Below are positions 6,083 through 12,905 of a stretch of DNA of 14,043 nucleotides, piece by piece (position 1 is the stretch's first letter; each line of letters begins with the position of its first letter). The stretch is from an uncultured Treponema sp. GTDB lineage: Bacteria; Spirochaetota; Spirochaetia; Treponematales; Treponemataceae. The notes below the pieces were generated by a model. It saw only the letters and a list, made by a program, of their open reading frames with translations. It was not told where the DNA came from and did not search any database. The position numbers were made by a program, and so were the translations under genes. Location of the stretch: assembly GCA_937892225.1 (NCBI GenBank), contig CALAUH010000130.1:1-14043 (forward strand). The letters run 5' to 3'.

Positions 6083-6275
6083 AAGAACTTAACAAATTGA
6101 TATTGAGTTTTACTCAATATAAACCAGTCCGTATCTTTTATATTTTTTGCCGTATTAGAAAAACAAAAAAATAATCAATACAAAACAAATATCAGCATTC
6201 TCCCGAGTGCCTTATACTGGCAATCGGAAAACGTCTACAACTAGACCAATGCCAATATCAACTTGTTAAGTTCTT
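6083..6275. repeat. Long-range 23-base inverted repeat in the rep leader
   Basis: Bases 6083-6105 (starting aagaacttaacaaattg) and 6253-6275 are reverse complements with one mismatch in 23, separated by 147 bases. In the rep transcript they would pair to enclose two smaller stem-loops. The inner arm also pairs locally (atattgag 6100-6107 with ctcaatat 6113-6120), so the two folds are mutually exclusive. Confidence 0.65.
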
Positions 6276-6478
6276 CTTAATAAATCTAATACTCTGTAAA
6301 AAACGGGGTTCTAAGCCGTTACCTATATTATCGGTCAAATCTTGTAAAAAATCAATAACCAAAACTAATAAAAGCTGCTGCAGTAATCAGTAAAAGCTAT
6401 AAAATCCAAGAAATAACCATTCAAGTTATGTTTACAATATAGTTCTGCAGCAAAGAAAAAACAGTACCACATTCAGGC

Positions 6479-6515
6479 AATTTTGGTCGAATTTTAGGGA
6501 ATTTTGGTCGAATTT
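6479..6515. repeat. Two 16-base direct repeats, 21 bases apart
   Basis: aattttggtcgaattt occurs at 6479-6494 and 6500-6515, exactly two helical turns apart. The position upstream of parA suits a ParB-type centromere or an operator site. Confidence 0.6.
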
Positions 6516-6545
6516 CCGGTAAAAAATGTACACATTCAAAAAAGG

Positions 6546-6619
6546 CCCTAGAAACGCTTCAAAACGAGTGGGTAGGGTAATTACACGTTTTTTTTCAAAC
6601 ACCCCCCTTAAAACGCTTC
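6546..6619. repeat. Imperfect 15-base direct repeat before parA
   Basis: ccctagaaacgcttc (6546-6560) and cccttaaaacgcttc (6605-6619) match at 13 of 15 bases, 59 bases apart. Role unknown; possibly part of the partition locus. Confidence 0.4.
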
Positions 6620-6637
6620 TATTTGCGTCCTCTATTT

Positions 6638-6736
6638 TATATAAAGAACTTTTTCTTTATGTTCTTTATATATATAAAGAACTTTCTCTTTATATTCTCT
6701 TTATTTATATAAAGAAGTTTCTATATATATTCTTTA
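6638..6736. repeat. parS: Three tandem AT-rich repeats upstream of parA (candidate centromere/operator)
   Basis: tatataaagaac(t/g)-type units start at 6638, 6671 and 6706, giving periods of 33 and 35 bases. Each continues with a T-rich half ending in ttcttta, so every unit is itself an imperfect inverted repeat (ataaagaac ... gttctttat). The last copy runs into the -35 box of the parA promoter. In type Ib partition loci, small RHH ParB proteins bind such arrays both as centromere and to repress parA. This is the best candidate binding site for the 107-aa protein. Confidence 0.55.
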
Positions 6737-6761
6737 CATTTTTTAACTTTGCATTTATAAT
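6733..6761 (+). promoter_or_regulatory. parA promoter
   Basis: TTTACA (6733-6738), a 17-base spacer and a perfect TATAAT (6756-6761) predict a start near 6768, about 26 bases before the parA ATG. The -35 box overlaps the end of the third AT-rich repeat, so repeat binding would block it. Confidence 0.8.
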
Positions 6762-6793
6762 GAAAATTGAGATTTTGAGAAGGAGTCATCTTC

Positions 6794-7564
6794 ATGAAAA
6801 CAATCTGTTTCTATAACCACAAAGGCGGAGTCGGAAAAACAACTCTTACTGCAGCAATTGCAGGTGAACTCATAACAAAAGGAAAGAAAGTAATCCTCGT
6901 TGATACAGATAGCCAGGCAAACCTTACAAGCCAGTTCTATCCTGCAGATCCTGATTCTATGGAATATGAACTTGCAGATTACCTTTATGACGATTCCATC
7001 GGAATAGCAAATATCGTATGCAGAACTAAATACAATGGTCTTTTCCTGGTTCCTTGTAAAAAACTTTCTGCAGGCGGAAAACTCGACAAATGGGCCAGAG
7101 GTGAAGCAACAGAAATTGAAAATCGTAATGCCATCAAGAATTTTATTACAGAATTAGCAGCTTTATCTCCTGACTTCATTCTGTTCGATATGCCACCATC
7201 TTATTCTGAACTTGATAAAAAAGTGCTTCTCGGATCTGATGAAGTAATCCCAGTTCTGCAGATTGATAAATACTCAATTGATGGATTATCAGACTTCTTC
7301 CTTCTCCTAACAAAACTCAAAAGCGGTGATTCAAAGCCAGTTCTTGAAAAACTCATCTTCAATAACTACGACAAGAGAAAAGCCGTTCAGAAAAGTCTCA
7401 TTACAACAATTGATGAACTCACTCTCAAAAAATATAAGGTCCCTAATGATGAAATCTTCAAAAAAGCAGCTCTGCAGCAGAAAGCAGTTCAGGCTTTGGA
7501 CCGCATGAAGCCAGATACAACAGAAGTTTTGGAAACAATCGTAAACGATATTATTGGAGAATAA
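6794..7564 (+). CDS. parA: ParA partition ATPase
   Basis: This 256-aa ParA/Soj-type ATPase positions plasmid copies before division. It carries the deviant Walker A HKGGVGKTT (residues ~9-17, signature Lys10 and catalytic Lys15), Walker A' VDTDSQANLTSQF (~36-48) and Walker B FILFDMPP (~128-135). It has no N-terminal HTH, so it is the short type Ib form, which leaves repression to its small partner. The ATG at 6794 follows AAGGAG. The stop lies 4 bases before the next gene's ATG, so they form one operon (parA, RHH protein, 386-aa protein). The upstream TTTACA/TATAAT promoter and repeats fit autoregulation. Confidence 0.95.
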   Translation: MKTICFYNHKGGVGKTTLTAAIAGELITKGKKVILVDTDSQANLTSQFYPADPDSMEYELADYLYDDSIGIANIVCRTKYNGLFLVPCKKLSAGGKLDKWARGEATEIENRNAIKNFITELAALSPDFILFDMPPSYSELDKKVLLGSDEVIPVLQIDKYSIDGLSDFFLLLTKLKSGDSKPVLEKLIFNNYDKRKAVQKSLITTIDELTLKKYKVPNDEIFKKAALQQKAVQALDRMKPDTTEVLETIVNDIIGE

Positions 7565-7568
7565 TAAA

Positions 7569-7892
7569 ATGGCAAAATTAAAGGAAAGTGAAGCTTTAGC
7601 TACTGCAGCTGCAGGAACTGCTGCAAAATTAAATATCATTAATCAGGCAGTTGAAACAGAAACAAAGGCCAGGGAAGAAAAGAAGAACGATGAAAAAGAA
7701 AAGGTTCTCTTAAACTTCTATATAAGTAAAGCCAAGAAAAAGGAATATGAAAAACTCTTTGGAGCAGAAGGATTAAGTCTTTCACATGGAATTAGAATGT
7801 GCCTTGATTATGCTGCACTTCAAATTTCAGCCGGAAAGCTTATAATTTCCGATTCAGGAATCCATGAAAACATCCTGAACAATCTCAAATAA
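7569..7892 (+). CDS. Small ribbon-helix-helix ParB-like protein
   Basis: This 107-aa protein directly follows parA. Its first ~42 residues are flexible and charged (Ala, Lys, Glu), ending in EEKKNDEKEK. Residues ~45-92 fit a ribbon-helix-helix fold: a beta strand (KVLLNFYIS) and two helices (SKAKKKEYEKLFG and LSHGIRMCLDYAALQIS). That layout, a disordered tail plus RHH, is that of ParG-like centromere-binding proteins, which bind the repeats near parA and stimulate ParA. I chose ATG 7569 over an in-frame TTG at 7554 because GGAG lies ~9 bases before it. Family name is inferred from context and fold pattern. Confidence 0.75.
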   Translation: MAKLKESEALATAAAGTAAKLNIINQAVETETKAREEKKNDEKEKVLLNFYISKAKKKEYEKLFGAEGLSLSHGIRMCLDYAALQISAGKLIISDSGIHENILNNLK

Positions 7893-7906
7893 TCTAAATA
7901 TATAGG
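7893..7906. promoter_or_regulatory. Imperfect palindromic site before the 386-aa gene (site 3 of 4)
   Basis: tctaaatatatagg directly follows the stop of the RHH gene and ends 7 bases before ATG 7914. It fits CYTAAATAWWTAGG with the same orientation to the gene as sites 1 and 2. The final AGG may serve as the weak ribosome binding site. Confidence 0.45.
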
Positions 7907-7913
7907 TTTTTAA

Positions 7914-9074
7914 ATGAGAATAACACGCCTTGTACTAAAAACAGTAATTCTCCATGACGAAAACAATGACTACAAGCTATCTGCACAACAGTATGATTAT
8001 CTCTTTGCATGGTTTCCGGAAATTTTTACAGATGGCGAAAAGAAAATAAAGAAAAACTGGCGTAAATTACTGCGTGCAAAAAATCTTACAAGAAATCAAT
8101 ACCTCAAGCTAAAAGAGACAAAACTCAATTCTTTAGACGATTCAAAACTCAGCCAGACTAGATTGAATTGGAAAAGGGTAGAGTATGCTATCAAGGAATG
8201 TGAAATCGAAACCGGTCATGCACCTGCATTTGTTCATAGAGCTTTTCTTAGAAGAGTATTCAGTCTGATTGGTGCAAAAATCATTGATGTATCAATAGAA
8301 GAAAATGGCGATACATCAGTTGTATTTGATTATTATGGAAAATTTCTTCAAGCAGAATGTGTAGAAGAACCAGGAATTCTTCCTGGAGAAAATTCTAGAC
8401 TTAGACTATATCTATGGACCTCAGTAAACGAAAAAATTGACTGCACTGGCACTGACATTAGGGAAGCAGTTGAAAAATATATCGCCAATGGTGAGTTCAC
8501 AAAGATCAAATCTCGTTCCTTGAAAATAGGAATGAAACATCTAAATACAATTCGCTCAAAATGGCGTCCTAGATACCTGAGAATTGAAAATATTTTTACT
8601 GGAAAATCAGGGAAACCGATTCAACCAGCCATAGTTTTAATAAATCAAAAAAAAGAACCAGTAGCCGTTATGACTCCTGGTGAAGACTGCGATGCCTGCA
8701 TGGAAAGATCCAAAGAATTTGCAGAAGAATTAGGTGTAAATTACGCATTCAGCACAAATCTTGAAATCTACAAGTTGCATGATTTCGCAAAAGATAAAGA
8801 TACAGAAGGTCCTTTTGACGAACTTCCACCTCATGAATGGGTTTGGAACTGGGATCAAACTGTAAAAGAAAAGGCTGCAAAGAAGAACAATCCAAAGCCA
8901 AAGACAAGGTTCAATCCTGCAGAAATGGCCATTGAAGAACTTCTTGCAAAGCTTGAAGAAAAAAATAAGAGAAGGGCAGAGCATGATCTACCACCTTTGA
9001 ACCTGATGGAATATATGAAGTCTAAAGGGTATAGAACTGGTGAAGTAAATGAAGTCTTGTCGGATGAAGAATAA
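7914..9074 (+). CDS. Unknown 386-aa protein of the par operon
   Basis: I do not recognise this soluble protein. Residues ~1-90 are basic and helical (KKIKKNWRKLLRAKN). Residues ~95-300 look like a mixed alpha/beta domain with strands such as AKIIDVSIEENGDTSVVFDYY and IQPAIVLINQKKEPVAVM, plus a CDAC pair near 260-263. Residues ~320-370 are a charged Lys/Glu helix. It has no signal peptide or membrane segment. ATG 7914 has only a weak ribosome binding site (AGG in tatagg), so its level may depend on coupling or on the near-palindrome just upstream. Its place 21 bases after the par genes suggests a backbone role in stability or copy control, which is inference. Confidence 0.8.
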   Translation: MRITRLVLKTVILHDENNDYKLSAQQYDYLFAWFPEIFTDGEKKIKKNWRKLLRAKNLTRNQYLKLKETKLNSLDDSKLSQTRLNWKRVEYAIKECEIETGHAPAFVHRAFLRRVFSLIGAKIIDVSIEENGDTSVVFDYYGKFLQAECVEEPGILPGENSRLRLYLWTSVNEKIDCTGTDIREAVEKYIANGEFTKIKSRSLKIGMKHLNTIRSKWRPRYLRIENIFTGKSGKPIQPAIVLINQKKEPVAVMTPGEDCDACMERSKEFAEELGVNYAFSTNLEIYKLHDFAKDKDTEGPFDELPPHEWVWNWDQTVKEKAAKKNNPKPKTRFNPAEMAIEELLAKLEEKNKRRAEHDLPPLNLMEYMKSKGYRTGEVNEVLSDEE

Positions 9075-9299
9075 TAAACCTTAACAGTATAAGTATATCA
9101 GAGATATAAAAAGAAATTTTTTCTATCAGCAATCAGTTAAAGAAACAAATAAAAAAATCTTAATATATTTTCTTGATTTTCATATATTAATAAAATTATC
9201 ACTTTATACTAAACAAGGGATAAATATGATAGAAAAATTAAAAAATATTTCACAAAAATATAAATTTATGTTATAATTACAAAAAAAGGAGATTCTTAT
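9075..9299. other. AT-rich junction between backbone and cargo
   Basis: This 225-base gap is very AT-rich and holds the cargo promoter at its right end. A 16-codon ATG ORF (9227-9277) overlaps that promoter and is unlikely to be real. An AT-only imperfect stem near 9105-9130 might help end the par transcript. No insertion sequence or target-site repeat is visible here. Confidence 0.5.
9249..9277 (+). promoter_or_regulatory. Promoter of the C10 protease operon
   Basis: TTCACA (9249-9254), a 17-base spacer and a perfect TATAAT (9272-9277) predict a start near 9284. The ribosome binding site AAGGAG (9286-9291) follows at once, with 8 bases to ATG 9300, so the leader is very short. Confidence 0.75.
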
Positions 9300-10784
9300 A
9301 TGAAAAAAATTTTATTAATTGTTGGATGTTTATCCTTATTTTTTATTAGTTGTAAAAAGGATATTACAGGAACCTTAGAAAACCCACAGTTTTTGGAACC
9401 ATCAGATAATTATGAATTTATAAATGCAGAGAGGAAACAACAACTTATAGATTTAGCTGTTACTGGAAATTATATTTTATCAGATGAAGATGTTTCAACT
9501 AATTTAATATCGTTTCTAAAAACAAAAGAGGAAACTTCAAGTCGTAGTGTTATATCTAATACATATAACATTTCAAAAATTGACACTGCAAAAATATATT
9601 TACCATCTAGCAATTTATCAACACAAAGAAGTGCAATGGGTGATGAATACGATGAAGTAAAATTTTATCTCTATGGCGTTTCAAATAATGAATCTAGTGA
9701 ACAAGGATATGCTATTCTTACAAACGATCGTAGAATTGGTGAAATAATCTGTTTCGTAGATAATTCTGAGTTTAATCAAGATATTTCGGATTCTCCATTT
9801 ATGCAAATGTTTTGTTCCAATTTAGAAGACTATGTTGAAGAAACTGCAGAAATTTGGAATTCAATTAAAAATAATGAATTACAAGAATCTCGTTCAGCTT
9901 ATGCTGAAATTGCTTCGTCAGGAAATTATTCTTTTTCTAATTGGGTTTACAATTCAGGTAATATTTCTAGTCTTACAAAAACAGACTGGAATCAATCTAG
10001 TCCATATAATTCAGGAATAGTAGCTATAAAAGGACAAAATTATTTAACTGGGTGTGGAGCAACTGCTATAGCACAGATTCTTGCTTTCCATGAATTTCCC
10101 AAAGAAACAACAACAACTATAAGGAAATCTTTGAATAAAAATTGGGAAACTGCAAAATCATGGAATGGAAAATACGATTGGAAATTAATGAAAGAAAACT
10201 CGCAGGCAGATTATCTATCAACAGATGGAAAAATGATGGTAGGTTCATTAATGTATCAAGTCGCCGAAGGAATAAATTCAAAATATGGTACCTCCTCAAC
10301 ATCTTCATATTCAAGCAATTATTCTACATTTCTCAAATCAGTAGGATATAGTGTTGGCACTGAACAATCTTATTCATTTGAAACAATAAAAAAATCTATA
10401 GATAATAATTGTCCTCTTATTATTACAGGCGCAAGCAAGAAAATTACCAAAAGAAATAAATTCCTTTGGTGGACTTGGGAAACAACCTCAGGATACGACG
10501 GAGGACATGCTTTTATTGTAGATGGTTATTGTAATATGAAATGTACAGCAACAAATAAAACAAATAAAAGCGATGTGCAAACTTTTACCACAAATTATGT
10601 ACATTGTAACCTTGGATGGGGTGGAAGTCGTGATGGATATTATATTGATAATGTATTAGCAGCTGGGAAAGGTCCAATCGCAAATGATTCAACAATTAAT
10701 TCAATAAAGCGTTCTGTATATGGAGAAAACTACTATTATCAGTATTGTCTTAGAATAATTCCAAATATAAAACCAAAAAATTAA
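9300..10784 (+). CDS. C10-family (streptopain-like) cysteine protease, lipoprotein
   Basis: This 494-aa protein begins with a lipoprotein signal (MKKILLIVGCLSLFFISC, lipidated Cys18). Residues ~40-160 match the SpeB-type propeptide (QGYAILTNDRRIGEIICFVDN, ~135-155), which keeps the enzyme inactive. The C-terminal half is a C10 papain-like domain: nucleophile Cys252 in TGCGATAIAQI, His403 in GGHAFIVDGY, and Asn437 in HCNLGWGG. SpeB has Trp where Leu438 stands here, a departure worth noting; the catalytic Cys and His are intact. The expected place is the outer membrane surface or periplasm, with self-cleavage near residue 200. A promoter lies just upstream, and a second lipoprotein follows after 15 bases in the same operon. 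The family includes host-protein-degrading virulence factors in Streptococcus and proteases in gut Bacteroides. Confidence 0.92.
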   Translation: MKKILLIVGCLSLFFISCKKDITGTLENPQFLEPSDNYEFINAERKQQLIDLAVTGNYILSDEDVSTNLISFLKTKEETSSRSVISNTYNISKIDTAKIYLPSSNLSTQRSAMGDEYDEVKFYLYGVSNNESSEQGYAILTNDRRIGEIICFVDNSEFNQDISDSPFMQMFCSNLEDYVEETAEIWNSIKNNELQESRSAYAEIASSGNYSFSNWVYNSGNISSLTKTDWNQSSPYNSGIVAIKGQNYLTGCGATAIAQILAFHEFPKETTTTIRKSLNKNWETAKSWNGKYDWKLMKENSQADYLSTDGKMMVGSLMYQVAEGINSKYGTSSTSSYSSNYSTFLKSVGYSVGTEQSYSFETIKKSIDNNCPLIITGASKKITKRNKFLWWTWETTSGYDGGHAFIVDGYCNMKCTATNKTNKSDVQTFTTNYVHCNLGWGGSRDGYYIDNVLAAGKGPIANDSTINSIKRSVYGENYYYQYCLRIIPNIKPKN

Positions 10785-10799
10785 TAAGGAGGATACCAC

Positions 10800-11339
10800 A
10801 TGAAATATAAATATATGTGTATTTTAACATTATTCTTAATTCCATTATTTTCATGTACAAGAGAAAGTATTCCTAAAATTGTTAATTTTGATATGGAAGA
10901 ATTCAATAAACAAGAAGAAAAATGGACTAATTCTGGAATAAAAAAATATTCATTTTCTTATAGTTTTGATGGATACATGCCTGAATTTATTTTAGGCAAT
11001 ACCATTGTTAATAATGAAAATTGTACTGTAAACGTAAATTATACAGATGGATCTGAAAACGAAATAGAAAAAGGTAGTGAATACTATATTGAGAGTATAG
11101 ATAAGATTTTTGAATTCTTATATTTAAAATACAAACAAGCATTGGAAGATGTAAACGCAGAACTTTATGATTCTGAAATATTCCAATGCAAATATAATAA
11201 TATTTACGGCTATCCAGAATATATTTCAATATCTACTACAGAGAGCTCTTCTTATATAAAAAATAAAGATGGATCTCTAATTGGTTCTTCAAATATTATT
11301 CTAACTTTTAGATTAAAAGATTTTGTGATTACAGAATAA
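10800..11339 (+). CDS. Lipoprotein paired with the C10 protease (DUF6174-like)
   Basis: This 179-aa protein has a lipoprotein signal with lipobox LFSC (Cys19), followed by a mixed alpha/beta domain. The pattern of W-x5-I-x-Y-x-F (WTNSGIKKYSF, ~42-52), an acidic beta region, a helix (SIDKIFEFLYLKYKQAL) and YGYPEYISI (~136-144) resembles DUF6174 lipoproteins. The ribosome binding site AAGGAGG is strong, and the gap from the protease stop is 15 bases, so the two are made together. In streptococci and Bacteroides, C10 proteases are often followed by a dedicated inhibitor; this protein may fill that role or help fold the protease. That is inference from position, not from similarity to known inhibitors. 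Confidence 0.8.
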   Translation: MKYKYMCILTLFLIPLFSCTRESIPKIVNFDMEEFNKQEEKWTNSGIKKYSFSYSFDGYMPEFILGNTIVNNENCTVNVNYTDGSENEIEKGSEYYIESIDKIFEFLYLKYKQALEDVNAELYDSEIFQCKYNNIYGYPEYISISTTESSSYIKNKDGSLIGSSNIILTFRLKDFVITE

Positions 11340-11396
11340 AATTATAAACTTTTTATTCCGCTGTTCTAGATGATTTAAGTTTTCTTTTGTATGAAC

Positions 11397-11435
11397 CTTG
11401 AACTTGTTTGTTCAACTTGAACAAACAAGTTCAAG
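11397..11435. promoter_or_regulatory. 39-bp perfect palindrome: operator of the HTH-DUF3990 toxin
   Basis: Arms 11397-11415 (cttgaacttgtttgttcaa) and 11417-11435 are perfect 19-base reverse complements around one central base. The right arm contains the -35 box TTGAAC (11417-11422). A protein bound here would block transcription of the toxin gene that starts at 11452; the toxin's own N-terminal HTH is the natural candidate. No T-run follows, so it is not a terminator. Confidence 0.8.
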
Positions 11436-11445
11436 ATAATATACT
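11417..11445 (+). promoter_or_regulatory. Promoter predicting a leaderless toxin mRNA
   Basis: TTGAAC (11417-11422), a 17-base spacer and TATACT (11440-11445) place the transcription start about 7 bases on, at or next to the A of ATG 11452. No ribosome binding site precedes that ATG. Confidence 0.6.
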
Positions 11446-11451
11446 TTCAAT

Positions 11452-12303
11452 ATGATAACAATTAATTGTGATTACAATCTTAAAGAAGATATTCATTTTA
11501 TTCTTGAAACAGAAAAAATCAATTTACTTGAATTATCTGTACTAACCGGTATTTCACGAACAACCTTAAATGAAATTGAGAAGAAGAATTCTGCAAGAGA
11601 AGATGTATGCGAAAAAATTTATTCTTACATCTATAAAAATAAATACAGAATTAATTCCGTAAAAGAAGAACTCATAAAAGAAAAATATGGATCTGTCTTG
11701 TTCCACGGTTCAAGAGATGGTTTATCAACCGTTACTACAACAGGTTCACGAAATAACTGTGATTTTGGAAATGGCTTTTATCTAGGAGAAACCTATAATC
11801 AAGCTTTCTCCTTTGTATGCGAAAAAGAAGGGGCCTCTATATATTCCTTTAGATATTCATTAGAAAACCTAATAATAAAAAAGTTTGAATGCAATCTAGA
11901 ATGGATGCTTGCCATTTGCTATCATCGTGGCACTCTGGAACACTATAAATCAAATCAGATTATTCAAAATATTGTTGCAGAAATCAATGCTGCAGATGTA
12001 ATAATTGCTCCTATCGCAGATAATAAGATGTTTTACATAATGTCTCAATTTACAGAAGGAGAAATCAACACAGATGTAGCTCTTCATTCATTGTCTGCTT
12101 CAAAGCTTGGACTTCAATATATATTCAAAACAGATAAAGCCTTATCAAATTTAATTCCAATTGAAAAATATTATCTGTCAAAACCTGAACGTGATGATTG
12201 TAGAAATAGGTTAATGGAAAGAAGTTTTGAAATCGATACAAAACTCAAACTTGCAAAAAGAGAATTTAAAACAGGTCTTTATATTGAGGAACTTTTCAAA
12301 TGA
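11452..12303 (+). CDS. HTH-DUF3990 fusion, putative ADP-ribosyltransferase-like toxin
   Basis: This 283-aa protein fuses a DNA-binding and a toxin-like domain. Residues ~10-68 are an XRE-like helix-turn-helix (LLELSVLTGISRTTLNEIEKKNSARE). From ~80 on it matches DUF3990 (PF13151): LFHGSR (His85), DFGNGFYLGETYNQAFSF (104-121, Tyr110) and ADVIIAPIADNKMFYIM (~181-197). HGS plus GFY recalls the His and Tyr of ART-fold enzymes, so modification of a host target with NAD is plausible but unproven. The gene ends in an ATGA overlap with the next gene, the usual coupling for a toxin-antitoxin pair. The 39-bp palindrome over its promoter suggests autorepression through its own HTH. Alternatively it is a regulatory or phage-defence module. 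Confidence 0.85.
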   Translation: MITINCDYNLKEDIHFILETEKINLLELSVLTGISRTTLNEIEKKNSAREDVCEKIYSYIYKNKYRINSVKEELIKEKYGSVLFHGSRDGLSTVTTTGSRNNCDFGNGFYLGETYNQAFSFVCEKEGASIYSFRYSLENLIIKKFECNLEWMLAICYHRGTLEHYKSNQIIQNIVAEINAADVIIAPIADNKMFYIMSQFTEGEINTDVALHSLSASKLGLQYIFKTDKALSNLIPIEKYYLSKPERDDCRNRLMERSFEIDTKLKLAKREFKTGLYIEELFK

Positions 12304-12779
12304 AAAACTTTGATCATAATGGCTTATTACTGTGCGAATTCCAGGGAAAACTCTTTGAAAAATCTGTAGAATTGAAATGTTCTTCTGCTGTCTTTTTGAG
12401 AAGATTTCTCCATTCTGATTTATTAAAAACTCTTGATGAAAACACCAGCTCAAATTTGTCGCTTGATGCAGAAGAAGGACTTTCTCAAATTACAAACGAA
12501 TTTGGAGATTCTTCCTACGGAAAAATAAAATACTCAAAAAGTTCTTTATTCTGGATTGGTTATTTATACCGTTACATTTCATATACCAGAGAACAATCAA
12601 CAAGCTTTATTATGCAAGTTTTCCCTTATAAACAGTTGAATAATGTTTATTATACATTCCATACACAAGATCCTGAATGGTGCATCAGAAACTTATTAGA
12701 GTTAAATAACTTAAACGAAAATACATTTGATAATAATTTCAGATTAAAGCAGGTGATAAAAGAAAAGGGTAATTACTAA
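12300..12779 (+). CDS. Partner (putative antitoxin) of the DUF3990 protein
   Basis: This 159-aa cytoplasmic protein starts at ATG 12300, overlapping the toxin stop by 4 bases (ATGA), with GAGGA about 10 bases upstream. Conserved-looking stretches are VFLRRFLHSDLLKTLD (~31-46), SSYGKIKYSKSSLFWIGYLYRY (~71-92) and YYTFHTQDPEWCIRNLL (~117-133). I recall the FWIGYLYRY and YHT-x-DP patterns from small proteins encoded next to DUF3990 genes in gut Firmicutes and spirochetes. The genetic pairing supports an antitoxin or immunity role by direct binding, since it shows no DNA-binding motif; the DNA-binding domain sits on the toxin instead. Function is inferred from the pairing. Confidence 0.75.
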   Translation: MKNFDHNGLLLCEFQGKLFEKSVELKCSSAVFLRRFLHSDLLKTLDENTSSNLSLDAEEGLSQITNEFGDSSYGKIKYSKSSLFWIGYLYRYISYTREQSTSFIMQVFPYKQLNNVYYTFHTQDPEWCIRNLLELNNLNENTFDNNFRLKQVIKEKGNY

Positions 12780-12799
12780 CCTAAATATTTAGGTTAGTA
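12774..12799. promoter_or_regulatory. 26-bp perfect palindrome (site 4 of 4)
   Basis: The palindrome is centred between 12786 and 12787, with core cctaaatatttagg identical to site 1 and perfect flanks out to 12774 and 12799. It covers the stop codon of the putative antitoxin and lies ~106 bases before brnT. No T-run follows, so an operator is more likely than a terminator. Confidence 0.6.
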
Positions 12800-12848
12800 G
12801 ACAGAATTTCTATTATATACAGTTGAGTATATACTTTATAAAATATAC

Positions 12849-12877
12849 TTGCTTTTATATATCTCTCGTTATATACT
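12849..12877 (+). promoter_or_regulatory. brnTA promoter
   Basis: TTGCTT (12849-12854), a 17-base spacer and TATACT (12872-12877) predict a start near 12884, about 22 bases before the brnT ATG. Three atatactt copies in 12820-12880 may add binding sites for BrnA, which represses its own operon in known systems. Confidence 0.65.
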
Positions 12878-12905
12878 TATATTAGAAACTATTAAGGGGC
12901 CCATA

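Larger units (their letters stand above)
5980..6793. other. Gene-free control region between rep and parA
   Basis: This 814-base AT-rich stretch separates the divergent rep and par units. Its rep-side half holds a long-range inverted repeat (6083-6105/6253-6275), a short perfect hairpin (6100-6107/6113-6120), and a double stem (6215-6222/6250-6257 enclosing gtcta/tagac at 6233-6246). Its par-side half holds 16-base direct repeats, a 15-base direct repeat and three 33-35 base AT-rich repeats, then the parA promoter. Bases 6280-6478 show only a weak hairpin (aacgg/ccgtt, 6302-6320) and no other clear structure. An antisense RNA to the rep leader could lie here, but I cannot place its promoter with confidence. 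Confidence 0.6.

Noticed and set aside
6638..6736. CRISPR-like array
   Set aside because: Units are tandem, imperfect and AT-only with no distinct spacers; they fit a partition site.
6526..6816. 96-aa plus-strand ORF with LYKEL/YIYKEL repeats
   Set aside because: It is a translation of the AT-rich tandem repeats and the parA promoter; no ribosome binding site, and it overlaps the parA start.
9227..9277. 16-codon ORF before the C10 protease
   Set aside because: It overlaps the -35/-10 of the predicted promoter, so it would not be on that mRNA.
11340..11396. Terminator after the DUF6174-like lipoprotein
   Set aside because: gaataaaa/ttttattc can pair, but the stem is AT-only, includes the stop codon and lacks a proper T-run.
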